Both the position numbers and the translations under genes were made by a program. Under the pieces are notes generated by a model that saw only the letters and a program-made list of their open reading frames with translations, was not told where the DNA came from and made no database searches. Below are positions 1 to 9,275 of a stretch of DNA of 64,000 nucleotides, piece by piece. The DNA lies in NCBI GenBank assembly GCA_029243395.1, contig JAQWSE010000005.1, forward strand, positions 186,001-250,000. Direction: 5' to 3'. The number at the start of each line of letters is the position of its first letter. Positions within the stretch are counted from its first letter, which is position 1. The DNA is from Paracoccaceae bacterium. GTDB lineage: Bacteria; Pseudomonadota; Alphaproteobacteria; Rhodobacterales; Rhodobacteraceae.

Positions 1-1
1 A

Positions 2-220
2 ATACATCTATATGTAGTCTTTGTTGCATTTGCTGGAATTGGGATGATTACACCACCTGTTTGCGTTGGAATTTATACATCCGCAAGCGTCATACGGGAA
101 AATCCGGGTAGTGCATTTAAAGAGGTGCCACTTTTTACAATTGTAGGAATCATATACGGCATACTTATGATCTTATTCCCGGCACTATCAACTTGGTTGC
201 CATCCGTCTTGACACAATAA
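2..220 (+). CDS. dctM: TRAP transporter large permease DctM, C-terminal part (cut by window edge)
   Basis: Only the last 72 codons are in the window. They contain the motif GMITPPVCVGIY, which matches the conserved G-x-I-T-P-P-x-G loop of the DctM/large membrane subunit of TRAP transporters, followed by a final hydrophobic helix (TIVGIIYGILMILFPAL) and a short tail before TAA. The family imports organic acids across the inner membrane with a periplasmic binding protein and a small DctQ subunit, which would lie to the left of the window. The substrate cannot be told from this piece. Confidence 0.85.
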   Translation: MHLYVVFVAFAGIGMITPPVCVGIYTSASVIRENPGSAFKEVPLFTIVGIIYGILMILFPALSTWLPSVLTQ

Positions 221-246
221 GAGTAAATGTCTTTATTTTAAATAGC

Positions 247-1104
247 CTACGAGTGCGCCCAGTCCCAATAAAGATTTCTGACTTTCTTGGTAATTGGTCC
301 TATTTGATAGTTAGTTGAGTCAAAACTTTTTACAGGCGTTACTTTCATCATATTACCAGACATGAACACCTCATCTGCATCATGCACATCTTGAAAAGAG
401 AGTATGCATTCATGGACCTTGTGCCCAGCAGCTAACAAATTTGATATATGTCGATTTCTGGTTATACCTGCCAAAAATGTTCCGTTAGGAATAGGAGTAA
501 ATATTTCACCATCCTTGACTATGAAAATATTTGATGTAGCGGTCTCAGCAACATTACCCATTACATCAGCAACAAGAGCATTAGAAAAACCCTTGGCACG
601 TGCTTCTGCAAGCATTCTGGCATTATTAGGATACAGGCAGCCAGCTTTTGCATTAACCACATTGTCCTCTAATACTGGCCTTCTAAAACTGGTCGTTGTC
701 AGTGTGGCTGCGGTATTAGGATCAGCCATTGGTAAATCCTCTAAGCATACAGCGAATCCTGTTATCCCCTTTTTTGGTACTATTGCAAGATCGCCTCCAT
801 CAATAGCCCAATACATTGGCCGAATATATACAGCTTCTTTTGAATTCGATTTCTTTAGGCCCTCTAATATTATATCAACCATTTCATTTGGAGACACAGT
901 AGGCGTAATCATCATAGCTTCTGCGGAGCGGTTTACTCTTTCGCAATGTGCTTTAAGATCAGGCGCAACTCCGTCTAAGAATCTGGCGCCATCAAAGACA
1001 CTAGTTCCTAGCCAAGAACCATGATCAGCTGCCCTCATTACAAATTTATCCTCGGAATGCCAAGAACCGTTGAAAAAAGTACGGATATTTGAGCCTGTGG
1101 CCAT
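247..1104 (-). CDS. ilvE: Branched-chain amino acid aminotransferase-like, PLP fold type IV
   Basis: Fold-type IV PLP aminotransferase of about 285 residues, a usual length for the IlvE/D-amino acid aminotransferase family. The Lys of NAKAGCLYPNN is the expected Schiff-base lysine, and the downstream ETATSNIF segment supplies the Glu that contacts the PLP pyridine nitrogen; GITRN is the usual phosphate-side loop. The start is taken at the ATG giving MATGSN because GGAAGGG lies 9 bases upstream; a TTG six codons earlier is possible but sits on that ribosome site. It faces dctM tail to tail. Branched-chain transamination is the default reading; D-amino acid or aminodeoxychorismate activity is not excluded. 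Confidence 0.8.
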   Translation of the reverse strand: MATGSNIRTFFNGSWHSEDKFVMRAADHGSWLGTSVFDGARFLDGVAPDLKAHCERVNRSAEAMMITPTVSPNEMVDIILEGLKKSNSKEAVYIRPMYWAIDGGDLAIVPKKGITGFAVCLEDLPMADPNTAATLTTTSFRRPVLEDNVVNAKAGCLYPNNARMLAEARAKGFSNALVADVMGNVAETATSNIFIVKDGEIFTPIPNGTFLAGITRNRHISNLLAAGHKVHECILSFQDVHDADEVFMSGNMMKVTPVKSFDSTNYQIGPITKKVRNLYWDWAHS

Positions 1105-1263
1105 TAACCTATTCCCTTCCAAATATAAATACTACTTGCTAAACTTAATTTCATCGAAAGATAAGGCCCCCACTCCTCATTTGCAATGAAATCCCAGTGC
1201 TAGCAGGTCACCCTAAACATTTTCTACTCGACCCTAATCACCTCTAATTTAAAATGACAAGCC

Positions 1264-1677
1264 TTAGCCATAAATCTTATCGGAAAGGCCATAGATTAAT
1301 AACCCATTAATCAACGTAAAAATTGCAGGCGCCAAGTAAGCTTCAGCCGTATAATCAACTCCTTCTAGTTGAGAAGCCTCAGATGAATTTACAGTCAAAT
1401 AGCCCAGGACAGTAAAGATTACGCTTTGTAAAAATAAGATCACAAAATAGGTCCAAGTTCCCTCTACCCCCCTGAAGAGAAGATAAAATCCCACTAAAAA
1501 TGTGGCTAAAACGAATGATCCAGCAAGTCTTGCAGGTAATAGAGCTGACTGGTGGATGCCATATTTTTCCAGAAAATTTTCCGTATTCAGTACCGATTGA
1601 TATGCGTAATACGCTCCTCCAGCAAGATTTAGCAAGTAGATTAAAAAGAAAAACCAATTATTAAATGATTCAATCAT
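1264..1677 (-). CDS. Small four-helix membrane protein, unknown function
   Basis: A 137-residue protein that I do not recognise. It shows four hydrophobic stretches (about residues 6-26, 48-68, 74-95 and 112-132) and a short polar stretch SSEASQLEGVDYTAEAY before the last helix, so it is probably an inner-membrane protein. It is transcribed on the minus strand, upstream of the aminotransferase gene with a 159-base gap, so a shared transcript is possible but not shown. Confidence 0.55.
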   Translation of the reverse strand: MIESFNNWFFFLIYLLNLAGGAYYAYQSVLNTENFLEKYGIHQSALLPARLAGSFVLATFLVGFYLLFRGVEGTWTYFVILFLQSVIFTVLGYLTVNSSEASQLEGVDYTAEAYLAPAIFTLINGLLIYGLSDKIYG

Positions 1678-1719
1678 AATTGCCGCCTTATATTAATAAA
1701 TTCAATAAATTAAGTAATT

Positions 1720-2148
1720 TTATTCATCCAATAAATCACCCGACCCGCCCATTTCTTTTGGAAAATCTTTGAATTTTGGAAGCCCATCTTTCATTGGAAG
1801 AACCGAGCTCTCATAATTGACATGCACGGTAGGCTTATATTCAAAATCTTCAAGAATTGATGCATAAACGTCGATTGCTTTATACGTGGTAGAATGATCA
1901 GTAAGAACATGCCCTCCACAATTTTTGCACCAGGTTCTGTCATGCCCCTCCACATGTGCATAACTTGCTGTATTGCCTTGACCCGCAGTTATTTTTACCT
2001 TATCTGGAGCCCATAATGAGGCCCCTGTTACAGGGCTGGCAGACCACGCCCGACATAATTTACAGTGGCAAACTGCCATAACCATTGGCTCTCCTTCGAC
2101 TTCAACCTTGACAGTTCCACACATGCAACTTCCCTTATAAACTTTCAT
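1720..2148 (-). CDS. GFA/CENP-V domain zinc protein
   Basis: A 142-residue member of the glutathione-dependent formaldehyde-activating (GFA/CENP-V) fold. The zinc cysteines are visible as CMCG near residue 8, CHCKLC near residue 32 and CKNCGG near residue 85, the standard arrangement. The start is set at the ATG preceded by AAAGGAGG with a ten-base spacer; the longer frame upstream would bury that site. Family members bind zinc and often work with glutathione adducts, but most are functionally undefined, so formaldehyde activation should not be assumed. Confidence 0.8.
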   Translation of the reverse strand: MKVYKGSCMCGTVKVEVEGEPMVMAVCHCKLCRAWSASPVTGASLWAPDKVKITAGQGNTASYAHVEGHDRTWCKNCGGHVLTDHSTTYKAIDVYASILEDFEYKPTVHVNYESSVLPMKDGLPKFKDFPKEMGGSGDLLDE

Positions 2149-2244
2149 CTCTGAGTAACCTCCTTTGCTAGTCTTCAAATTTATATTTTAACTATTATAT
2201 CTTTTAAGCACAAGTCCTCTATCTTTCCTTAACTGGAAGAAACA

Positions 2245-2871
2245 ATGAAATTGTTAAAAAAGAACATGGTATTAGGATATTTATTTTTAGCTACATTAAT
2301 AATTCTGACTTTTATAATAGCTTTCTGGCTACTTGTACCCAACTTTTTAGAGAAACCAAAATTCTCACTGCTAATCTCAGATGGCCCTATTCAAGTTAGA
2401 AATTATGACACAATGATTTCAGCTCAAATTTCCACAAAAGGAAAAAGATATGATGGTCTTAGGGCAGGTTTTATTCCTTTAGCCAGATATATCGGTGCAA
2501 AAGACCGTGATGGTGCTAAGATCTCCATGACAGCACCTGTAATGCAACAAATGGATGTCAAGAGTAAATCCTGGGCAATTTCTTTCTTTATGCCCTCTAA
2601 ATACACTTTGAACCAATTACCTGAGGCTAAAAATAATAATATTATCGTAAGCAAAATAGCACCCAAACAAATGGCTGTTATCTCCTTTAATGGAGTTGCA
2701 AATAAAGATCTTTTAGGCAAAAAGCTTTTTGAACTCAAAGAATGGATTGAAAGCTCTGCATTTGTTATTTCAGGAAATCCAGAGCCTATCTATGCTTATT
2801 ATAATGATCCATCAACTCCTGGCATTTTTAGAAAAAATGAGATTATGCTACTAGTCAGACAAAAAAATTAA
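2245..2871 (+). CDS. SOUL family heme-binding-like protein, membrane-anchored
   Basis: 208 residues with an N-terminal hydrophobic anchor (about 10-33), then a SOUL domain: VRNYDTM, the segment FIPLARYIGA, the motif KISMTAPVM near residues 93-101, and PEPIYAYYNDPSTPG near the end are all characteristic of the family. SOUL proteins in bacteria are usually exported or anchored and are thought to bind heme or related tetrapyrroles; direct function is unsettled. GGAAGAAACA precedes the ATG. It is a single gene divergent from the GFA gene and followed by a small stem-loop. Confidence 0.85.
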   Translation: MKLLKKNMVLGYLFLATLIILTFIIAFWLLVPNFLEKPKFSLLISDGPIQVRNYDTMISAQISTKGKRYDGLRAGFIPLARYIGAKDRDGAKISMTAPVMQQMDVKSKSWAISFFMPSKYTLNQLPEAKNNNIIVSKIAPKQMAVISFNGVANKDLLGKKLFELKEWIESSAFVISGNPEPIYAYYNDPSTPGIFRKNEIMLLVRQKN

Positions 2872-2872
2872 G

Positions 2873-2896
2873 AAATTGATAAAGTCAATTTTCTTT
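2873..2896 (+). terminator. Short stem-loop after the SOUL gene
   Basis: AAATTGA and TCAATTT form a perfect 7-bp stem with a 5-base loop, beginning one base after the stop codon and followed by TCTTTG. The stem is AT-rich, so it is a weak terminator at best. Confidence 0.35.
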
Positions 2897-3075
2897 GAAC
2901 CTTTTGTCCACAATTTGATTTACTTGAGTTTTTATGTAACTCATTTAATAATACATGTGAGGCTAGGCCAAAAAGGCAACTTAAATTTAATAAATTTCGA
3001 GCAGTCAACATAGACATATAGGATTACTCGTACCTAAAAGTATCCTGAAACGTTTAACAATTTAGGAGAAAAGTA

Positions 3076-4095
3076 ATGAAAATCACAATATCCATAATAA
3101 CTTCAATATTCCTACTCTTCGGCCATTATGTTATGGCAGGCAGTAGCAGTACCAAAGTAGCACTAGTCCCAGGTGGACCACACCCATATTTTGCTGCATG
3201 GGAACAAGCAGGTAAAGATGCTGTAAAGGATTTTGGCCTTGGTAAAGCAGACTACAAAGTTCCAGCTGAATGGGACTTAAGCCAACAGAATGAACTTATA
3301 GAAAGCCTCGTAGGTAAGGGATATAATGCCGTATTGGTATTCCCAGGTGATGCTGTCGGCACAAACAAGATTCTGGGAGAACTTGACGATGCTGGAATCC
3401 CAACTGCAGCCTTAGCAGGATGCGTAGAACAACCTACTAAAGCTAAATTCTGCTTTGGAACAGATACAGGCCATTCCGCCTATCTAGGAACCAAACAATT
3501 AATTAAAGCTTTAAATGGCAAAGGAAAGATTGCTCATTTTACCGGCTTCTTAGTAGATCCCAACACAACATTACGCATAAAGGCTGTAGAAAAAGCTGTT
3601 GCAGAATCTGGTGGAGGTGTGGAAATAATCCAAGTGATTGCAGATATCGATGCTTATGAACCTGCTGACGAAAAAATTAATGCCTTTATGGCTGCCCAGG
3701 GTGGTGAAGTAGATGGAATAGTCACAACAGCTTGGGTACCGGCAGTGGTGGCAGCTCAAGCCCTAACCAATATGGGAGACAAGCGAATAAAAATGGTGGG
3801 AATTGACCATGATGAAGTAGTCCTAAAAGCTATTAAGGATGGTTATGTTCATGGAACCATGCTTCAAAATCCTTACGGCCAAGGTTATATTGGGTCTTAT
3901 GTTATGGATAAAGTAAGAGGTGGTTGTTCCTTTAAAGCAAATGCTCCTTGGAAATCAACTGCTCAAACAAACCAATTCATAGACTCAGGCACAGTATTTG
4001 TGGATATAAATGATGTCGATACTTATGTACAAGCCATGCGCGGCATCTCTCTTGAGATCTTGGAAACTTTTGAAAGCACCTACCTGAACTGCTAA
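3076..4095 (+). CDS. Sugar ABC transporter periplasmic binding protein (CUT2, TorT/RbsB-like)
   Basis: 339 residues with a signal peptide (hydrophobic core at 6-18, likely cut after VMA near residue 21) and a periplasmic-binding-protein type 1 fold: VALVPGGPHPYFAAWEQAG is the N-terminal ligand-binding strand and VDGIVTTAWVPAVVAAQAL the second-domain hinge region. A good AGGAG site lies before the ATG. It heads an operon with two RbsC-type permeases and an RbsA-type ATPase and is followed by L-fuconate dehydratase, so L-fucose or a related 6-deoxyhexose is the likely ligand (inference from context). TorT-like sensors share this fold, but the full transporter behind it argues for uptake. Confidence 0.85.
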   Translation: MKITISIITSIFLLFGHYVMAGSSSTKVALVPGGPHPYFAAWEQAGKDAVKDFGLGKADYKVPAEWDLSQQNELIESLVGKGYNAVLVFPGDAVGTNKILGELDDAGIPTAALAGCVEQPTKAKFCFGTDTGHSAYLGTKQLIKALNGKGKIAHFTGFLVDPNTTLRIKAVEKAVAESGGGVEIIQVIADIDAYEPADEKINAFMAAQGGEVDGIVTTAWVPAVVAAQALTNMGDKRIKMVGIDHDEVVLKAIKDGYVHGTMLQNPYGQGYIGSYVMDKVRGGCSFKANAPWKSTAQTNQFIDSGTVFVDINDVDTYVQAMRGISLEILETFESTYLNC

Positions 4096-4110
4096 AACAA
4101 TTTTCCAATG

Positions 4111-4147
4111 AAGCTGCTGGGGGGATACTCCCCCCAGCTTTTATTTT
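4111..4147 (+). terminator. GC-rich stem-loop between binding-protein and permease genes
   Basis: CTGGGGGG (4117-4124) and CCCCCCAG (4130-4137) pair perfectly around the loop ATACT, followed by CTTTTATTTT. This looks like a leaky terminator or mRNA-stabilising hairpin that would give more binding protein than permease, as is common in ABC operons. Its presence also shows that the first permease cannot start at the ATG at 4108. Confidence 0.75.
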
Positions 4148-4164
4148 ACATATTGAATGATTTA

Positions 4165-5151
4165 ATGTTTAAAAAATTACCCAATTTTGCAGTCACTAAT
4201 CAATTTGGACTATTCTTGCTGGTCATATTGTTTGTCTTATTTTTTTCTTTTTTCACTGATGGATTTAGCTCTCGATTTAACCTGTTTGCTCTATCTCGAG
4301 TAGTGGCAATTGATATAATGATTGGGCTTGCTATGATGGTAGTTATTCTAACTGGTGGCCTGAATTTGTCCCTTGGGGCATTGGGAGTTTCGGCGGCGAT
4401 GTTTGGTGGATGGCTAATGGAAGTAGTTGGAATACCCATCATTCCAGCCATGCTCTTAACATTAGCGATGGGTGGTTTTCTGGGCTGGATAAATGGATAT
4501 GTGACTGTAAAAACAGGGGTGCACAGCTTCATTGTAACCCTCGCCACAATGAGCATTTATTTTGGAATGATGACCCTTTTTACTGAAGCAGAAGCCTTTC
4601 GAAAACTGCCTGAGACTTTCACTGATTTTGGCAGTCTTAAGTTATTTAATAAATACGTTTCACCACTTTTACTTGTAAGTATATTCTTCGTTTTTTTGCT
4701 CTTCTATTTATTTAAATTCACTGATTTGGGGCGGAAATTGATAGCTGCCGGCGCAAATCCTGATGCTGCCGAACTCTCAGGTATTTCCGTAGGTCAGATG
4801 TTTATTTACTGTCATATACTGTCAGGCCTTTTAGCTGCAGTCGCAGCCCTAATGTTAACATCCCGGATTGGTGCGGCTATACCATCCATGGCAGGGAATT
4901 TGGGGTTTGATTGGCTTTTGCCGGCCTTTTTAGCACCAGTTCTAGGCGGAACATTGTTGTCGGGAGGCAAAGTAACAGTATTTGGAACTATGCTTGGTGC
5001 TGTCCTAGTAACCCTCATAACTAATGGGCTTTACCTGATCGAGGTTGGTGAATTTTGGATACGTTTCTTTTTAGGAATAATACTCCTGCTGGCAGTCTTA
5101 TTAGATAAAGCTAGGGAATTTTTTGCTCAAAAAAGTAATGTGTTATCATGA
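4165..5151 (+). CDS. CUT2 sugar ABC permease, first subunit
   Basis: RbsC-type (BPD_transp_2) permease with 8-10 hydrophobic segments and the family signature NGYVTVKTGVHSFIVTLATM near residues 109-128. A longer frame from 4108 encodes the terminator hairpin, so I set the start at the ATG giving MFKKLPNF. The stop overlaps the next permease start as ATGA. Two different permease genes suggest a heterodimeric channel in the inner membrane. Confidence 0.85.
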   Translation: MFKKLPNFAVTNQFGLFLLVILFVLFFSFFTDGFSSRFNLFALSRVVAIDIMIGLAMMVVILTGGLNLSLGALGVSAAMFGGWLMEVVGIPIIPAMLLTLAMGGFLGWINGYVTVKTGVHSFIVTLATMSIYFGMMTLFTEAEAFRKLPETFTDFGSLKLFNKYVSPLLLVSIFFVFLLFYLFKFTDLGRKLIAAGANPDAAELSGISVGQMFIYCHILSGLLAAVAALMLTSRIGAAIPSMAGNLGFDWLLPAFLAPVLGGTLLSGGKVTVFGTMLGAVLVTLITNGLYLIEVGEFWIRFFLGIILLLAVLLDKAREFFAQKSNVLS

Positions 5152-6140
5152 ATTTTTTTTCCCAAGAATATTTTAAAAAAGACTGGTTTGGATTACTGAT
5201 AGTAGTTCTACTAAGCGGAGTGATCATTTCCTTCTTTAAGCCTGCCTTCCTTTCCAGTTTTAATTTATATGTATTAATGTTGAGCGTGAGTTTATGGCTA
5301 GTGGTGGCTATGTCACAAATGATAATTATTGCAATTGGCCAGATGAACCTTTCTGTTGGAGCCATAGGTGGCCTAGTAGCAATATCTTTTACAGGGCTGA
5401 TGGAAGTACATGGTTTTTCTATACCTTACGCTATTTTGACAGGCCTCTTTATAGGTTTATTTTGTGGTTTTATTAACGGCTTTTTAACTGTTAAAACAGG
5501 TATATCTGCATTTATTATTACTTTAGCTACACTCTATATATTTAAGGGAATGAATCTTGGAATTACAGAAGCACAGCCTTTTTACCAAATACCTGAAAGT
5601 ATAAAAAACTTTGGGAATGCCAAAATAATTGGACCAGTTCCCTATCTAATAATTATCCCAATCATTATTACCGTAATGATGTGGTTATTAATGAACAAAA
5701 CCCAATCAGGCCGTAATATGTTGGCCTATGGTAATAGCGTTCAATCTTCTGAATTGATGGGTATTTCTCCTACAAAAGTTGTCATAACAGCTCATGTTAT
5801 TTCAGGATTCCTAGCCGCTATTGGAGGTATGTTAGTAGTGTGCCGCCTACAACTTGGAACTCCTAACATCGGTGACTCGTGGTTACTTCCTTCTTTTGCT
5901 GCTCCAGTTATAGGTGGAGCGGTTTTAGCTGGTGGGAAAGTAGATGTGATTGCAACTGCATTGGGAGTAATAATAGTCGCTATCATCTCACAAGCGCTAG
6001 TCATTTTCAAAATCGACCCGTTTTTTGTCCAAATATTATTGGGGTTCATGATTTTAATAGCTGTTTTTATAAATAGATACCGTGAATATAAAGAAGAAAG
6101 AAGAAAGAAGATCTTTATATATGAGGCCTCCCATGAATAA
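5148..6140 (+). CDS. CUT2 sugar ABC permease, second subunit
   Basis: 330-residue RbsC-like permease, a diverged paralogue of the gene before it: NGFLTVKTGISAFIITLATL is the matching coupling/signature region and SSELMGISPTKV matches the AAELSGISVGQM of the first subunit. It overlaps both neighbours by a few bases, so the three genes are translationally coupled. The C-terminal tail is unusually basic (EYKEERRKKIF). Confidence 0.85.
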   Translation: MNFFSQEYFKKDWFGLLIVVLLSGVIISFFKPAFLSSFNLYVLMLSVSLWLVVAMSQMIIIAIGQMNLSVGAIGGLVAISFTGLMEVHGFSIPYAILTGLFIGLFCGFINGFLTVKTGISAFIITLATLYIFKGMNLGITEAQPFYQIPESIKNFGNAKIIGPVPYLIIIPIIITVMMWLLMNKTQSGRNMLAYGNSVQSSELMGISPTKVVITAHVISGFLAAIGGMLVVCRLQLGTPNIGDSWLLPSFAAPVIGGAVLAGGKVDVIATALGVIIVAIISQALVIFKIDPFFVQILLGFMILIAVFINRYREYKEERRKKIFIYEASHE

Positions 6141-7641
6141 TTTGTGCTTGGAAATTAAAGAGGCTAGCAAAAAATTCCCAGGGGTCCTTGCTTTAGACAA
6201 TGCAGATTTCAAATTAAAAAAAGGATCAATTCATGCTTTGCTTGGTGAAAATGGTGCAGGAAAATCTACTCTGATCAAGATTATCACTGGTTTATATAAG
6301 CAAGATACTGGTAAATTGCTCATAAACAATGTAGAAACTTCTCTAAATTCACCAACTGAAGCTCAAAATAGGGGAATATCGGTTGTACACCAAGAAAGAA
6401 ACCTGATCAGGCGTTTTTCTGTAGGTGAAAATTTGCTCCTAAATGATCTACCCAAGAACAAATTTGGCTTGATAAACTATAAATTGGTCTTTGAAAGATC
6501 CAAGGAATGGCTTGACCTTATGGATCTGAACATAGATCCACGGACTGTAGTTTCAGATCTAACAGTTGCGAAAATGCAGCTTTGCGAAATAGCCAAGGCT
6601 TTATCAATCAAATCCAGGATTCTTTTGCTTGATGAACCCACTTCGTCATTATCTCCGCAGGAAACCGAACATCTCTTTAAAGTATTACAAAAAATTGTGC
6701 GAGAAGAAGATGTCAGCATTGTTTTTGTCAGTCACAAATTGGAAGAAGTATTTGAGCTTTGTGATCAAGTCACAGTCTTAAGAGATGGGAAAAATGCCTG
6801 TACTTCCGAATCCATTAATAAACTCACTCGTCAGAACCTGGTTAAACTTATGATTGGAAGAGAAGAACAGATCATTAAATCAGAAAAAAAAGTAGTTAGT
6901 GATCAAAAAACGGTCTTGAGACTTGAAAAAATTAATACCGAACTTGGCCATCACGACATTAATTTAACTTTAGGTAAAGGTGAAATCATCGGGTTATATG
7001 GACTCGTTGGCTCAGGTCGAACAGAGCTAGCCAAATGCCTACTAGGACTAGAAAAAATCGTTTCAGGCCAGATTAAGATAAATGAAAATGAAGTGAGACT
7101 TGATTCTCCCAAGACAGCATTGGATCGATTTAAAATCGGATATATTAGTGAGGATAGAAAAAAAGAAGGACTCATCTTAATGCACAATGTCCTTGAGAAT
7201 GCAGGAATTACAATTTGGTCTAAAATTAAATCATTTTTGAGTTTTTTAAGTGATAAAGCAATACATGCAAAAGTGGATCCTTTTATACGTGAATTAGAGG
7301 TGAAAACCCCTTCTTACTCTCAGCTGATCTCGAACCTTTCAGGCGGAAACCAACAAAAAATCAGTGTTGCAAAATGGTTAGCAGCTGGTACAGACATACT
7401 CATTATTGATGAACCTACGGTCGGAATTGACATTAAGACTAAGTCATATATTCACGAATTGATTATAGGTCTTGCAAAAAAGGGAACTTCTATAGTTTTG
7501 ATTTCAAGTGATATGCCGGAAATGATTAGCTTGGCAGATAGGGTCATAGTGATGAAAAATTTCAAAATTGAAGGTAACGAACCCAATAGCCACAATTATG
7601 CCGATATGAGCAGCAAGATTATGGCATATATACACGACTAA
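6133..7641 (+). CDS. CUT2 sugar ABC ATPase, two fused nucleotide-binding domains (RbsA-like)
   Basis: About 502 residues in two ABC cassettes. The first has Walker A GENGAGKST and Walker B ILLLDEPTSSLS; the second has the degenerate GLVGSGRTELAKCLLG loop, the signature LSGGNQQK and Walker B ILIIDEPTVGID. This tandem layout with a degenerate second P-loop is typical of RbsA/MglA/XylG. GAGG lies six bases before the ATG at 6133, which overlaps the permease stop; an upstream in-frame ATG at 6082 would need a 59-base overlap. It energises the two permeases. Confidence 0.88.
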   Translation: MNNLCLEIKEASKKFPGVLALDNADFKLKKGSIHALLGENGAGKSTLIKIITGLYKQDTGKLLINNVETSLNSPTEAQNRGISVVHQERNLIRRFSVGENLLLNDLPKNKFGLINYKLVFERSKEWLDLMDLNIDPRTVVSDLTVAKMQLCEIAKALSIKSRILLLDEPTSSLSPQETEHLFKVLQKIVREEDVSIVFVSHKLEEVFELCDQVTVLRDGKNACTSESINKLTRQNLVKLMIGREEQIIKSEKKVVSDQKTVLRLEKINTELGHHDINLTLGKGEIIGLYGLVGSGRTELAKCLLGLEKIVSGQIKINENEVRLDSPKTALDRFKIGYISEDRKKEGLILMHNVLENAGITIWSKIKSFLSFLSDKAIHAKVDPFIRELEVKTPSYSQLISNLSGGNQQKISVAKWLAAGTDILIIDEPTVGIDIKTKSYIHELIIGLAKKGTSIVLISSDMPEMISLADRVIVMKNFKIEGNEPNSHNYADMSSKIMAYIHD

Positions 7642-7658
7642 AAGGGATTAGCTTCTTA

Positions 7659-8957
7659 ATGAAAATAAAAAATATAACAGTCCATGACATTAGGTTTCCA
7701 ACCTCACTACAAAACTTGGGAACTGATGCTGTCCATGTAGATTGCGATTATTCAGCAACCTATGTAAAAATTTATACTGAGGATCCAAAATTAAATGGAA
7801 CTGGTATAAGCTTCACAATAGGAAAAGGAAATGAGCTGTGTGTGAGTGCCTTAGCGCATTTCACTCCTTTATTTTTAGGTAAAACTGTTTCTGAAGTAGA
7901 AGCAGAAATGGCTAGTCTTTGGAAACAATGTACAAATCATAGTCAACTCCGGTGGGTAGGCCCTGAAAAAGGGGTAATTCACCTAGCAGTAGCTTCTCTA
8001 TTTAATGGGCTCTGGGACCTTGTTTCCAAATTCCATAATAAGCCCTTATGGCAATATATATTGGATTTAGGAGATGAAGAGCTTTTGCAAAAGTTAACCT
8101 TCTCTTATCTTGATGACGTCATAAGCGAAGAAGAAGCTCTAAGAATTATCAGGGGGAAGAGAGCACAATTAAATCCTTCGCGCCAAGATGTTTTGGAAAA
8201 TGGCTTCCCCTGCTATACAACTGCTGCGGGCTGGTTGGGCTATTCAGATGAGAAAATGACAAACTTAACAAATAAATTTCTGAAGCAAGGCTGGACACAT
8301 TTTAAGGTAAAGGTAGGTCAAGACATTGATAGGGACATCAAAAGATGTGGTTTAATAAGAAAATTAATCGGTTGTGAAAACAAATTAATGGTAGATGCCA
8401 ATCAAATTTGGAGTGTTAATGAGTCTATTGAAAACATTAATCTTTTAAAAGAATTTGACTTATTTTTCGTAGAAGAACCCACACACCCCGATGATATACT
8501 CGGATTTAAGAAAATCAAAAACTCAATAAATGATGTGAAATTAGCCACTGGGGAAATGTGCCAAAATAGAATTTTATTCAAACAATTTATAGAGCACAAG
8601 GCTCTAGATTTCCTTCAAATCGATAGCTGCCGACTCGCTAGTATTAGTGAAATCATCCCTATTCTCCTTATTGCAAGTAAGTTTGATATACCAGTTATAG
8701 CACATGCAGGAGGAGTTGGCTTATGTGAGTATGTCCAGCATCTAAATATAATTAATAAATGCCTAATAACCAACAATTCAACTTTCATGAGTGAATACGC
8801 TGATAGTTGTGCTGAACATCTAGTCAATCCGGCAAAAATAGCCAATGGTTCTTATATCACTCCAAAACAACCCGGTTATTCAGCCATAATTAAAGATTCT
8901 TCGATAAAGGAATTCGAATACCCTAATGGAAATTACTGGAAGACCTACGTTCACTGA
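7659..8957 (+). CDS. fucD: L-fuconate dehydratase (enolase superfamily)
   Basis: 432 residues, the usual length of L-fuconate dehydratase, which removes water from L-fuconate to give 2-keto-3-deoxy-L-fuconate. Visible signatures: KVKVGQD (the KxK base), VDANQIW and VEEPTHPDD (Mg ligands Asp/Glu), TGE, LQIDSCR, and AHAGGVGLCE with the His of the His-Asp dyad; the last motif is particularly characteristic of FucD. It lies 17 bases after the ABC ATPase and probably belongs to that operon. Its end overlaps the convergent mutarotase gene by 7 bases. Confidence 0.9.
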   Translation: MKIKNITVHDIRFPTSLQNLGTDAVHVDCDYSATYVKIYTEDPKLNGTGISFTIGKGNELCVSALAHFTPLFLGKTVSEVEAEMASLWKQCTNHSQLRWVGPEKGVIHLAVASLFNGLWDLVSKFHNKPLWQYILDLGDEELLQKLTFSYLDDVISEEEALRIIRGKRAQLNPSRQDVLENGFPCYTTAAGWLGYSDEKMTNLTNKFLKQGWTHFKVKVGQDIDRDIKRCGLIRKLIGCENKLMVDANQIWSVNESIENINLLKEFDLFFVEEPTHPDDILGFKKIKNSINDVKLATGEMCQNRILFKQFIEHKALDFLQIDSCRLASISEIIPILLIASKFDIPVIAHAGGVGLCEYVQHLNIINKCLITNNSTFMSEYADSCAEHLVNPAKIANGSYITPKQPGYSAIIKDSSIKEFEYPNGNYWKTYVH

Positions 8958-9274
8958 TGATGAAAAACTTCTTCCATTAACGACCACCATTCTCCATCTT
9001 TTCTGCCTACCAAGGGTTTTTGACATGGTTTGCAAACAGCCCACCATTCTTTTACCTTTTCATTTTCAGACATAGTTTTCATATCTTTCTCATAGTCATC
9101 ACCGTGATATTCCATATATCCAAAAAGATAATTATGGTGTAGAAAAATAGAGTAATTCTTACAATGCAATTCTGTCAGGTTTTCTAAGACTGCAGGCCAC
9201 ACCCTAGCATGTAGCTTCTTGTATTCATCAATTTTCTCTTCTCGAATACCAATCATCATGCCAATTCGTTTCAT
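8951..9274 (-). CDS. L-rhamnose mutarotase family protein (RhaM-like), probable fucose mutarotase
   Basis: About 107 residues of the RhaM/DUF718 ferredoxin-like fold. HARVWPAVLENL near residue 23 supplies the family's conserved His/Trp, FGYMEYHGDDYEKDM the central strand, and CKPCQKPLVGR plus WWSLMEEVFH the C-terminal signature. Such enzymes interconvert sugar anomers. The ATG at 9274 sits one base after the stop of the lactonase gene, with AGGA upstream; a TTG start at 9283 is less likely. Given the neighbours, L-fucose rather than L-rhamnose is the likely substrate, as RhaM homologues are found in non-phosphorylative fucose clusters. Confidence 0.85.
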   Translation of the reverse strand: MKRIGMMIGIREEKIDEYKKLHARVWPAVLENLTELHCKNYSIFLHHNYLFGYMEYHGDDYEKDMKTMSENEKVKEWWAVCKPCQKPLVGRKDGEWWSLMEEVFHHQ

Positions 9275-9275
9275 C

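Noticed and set aside
404-1024. Long plus-strand open frame of 206 codons opposite the aminotransferase gene
   Set aside because: The minus-strand gene has full family motifs; the opposite frame is a shadow with no recognisable features.
4108-4164. Upstream start for the first sugar permease
   Set aside because: These codons are the terminator-like hairpin after the binding-protein gene; the ATG at 4165 gives a normal permease N-terminus.
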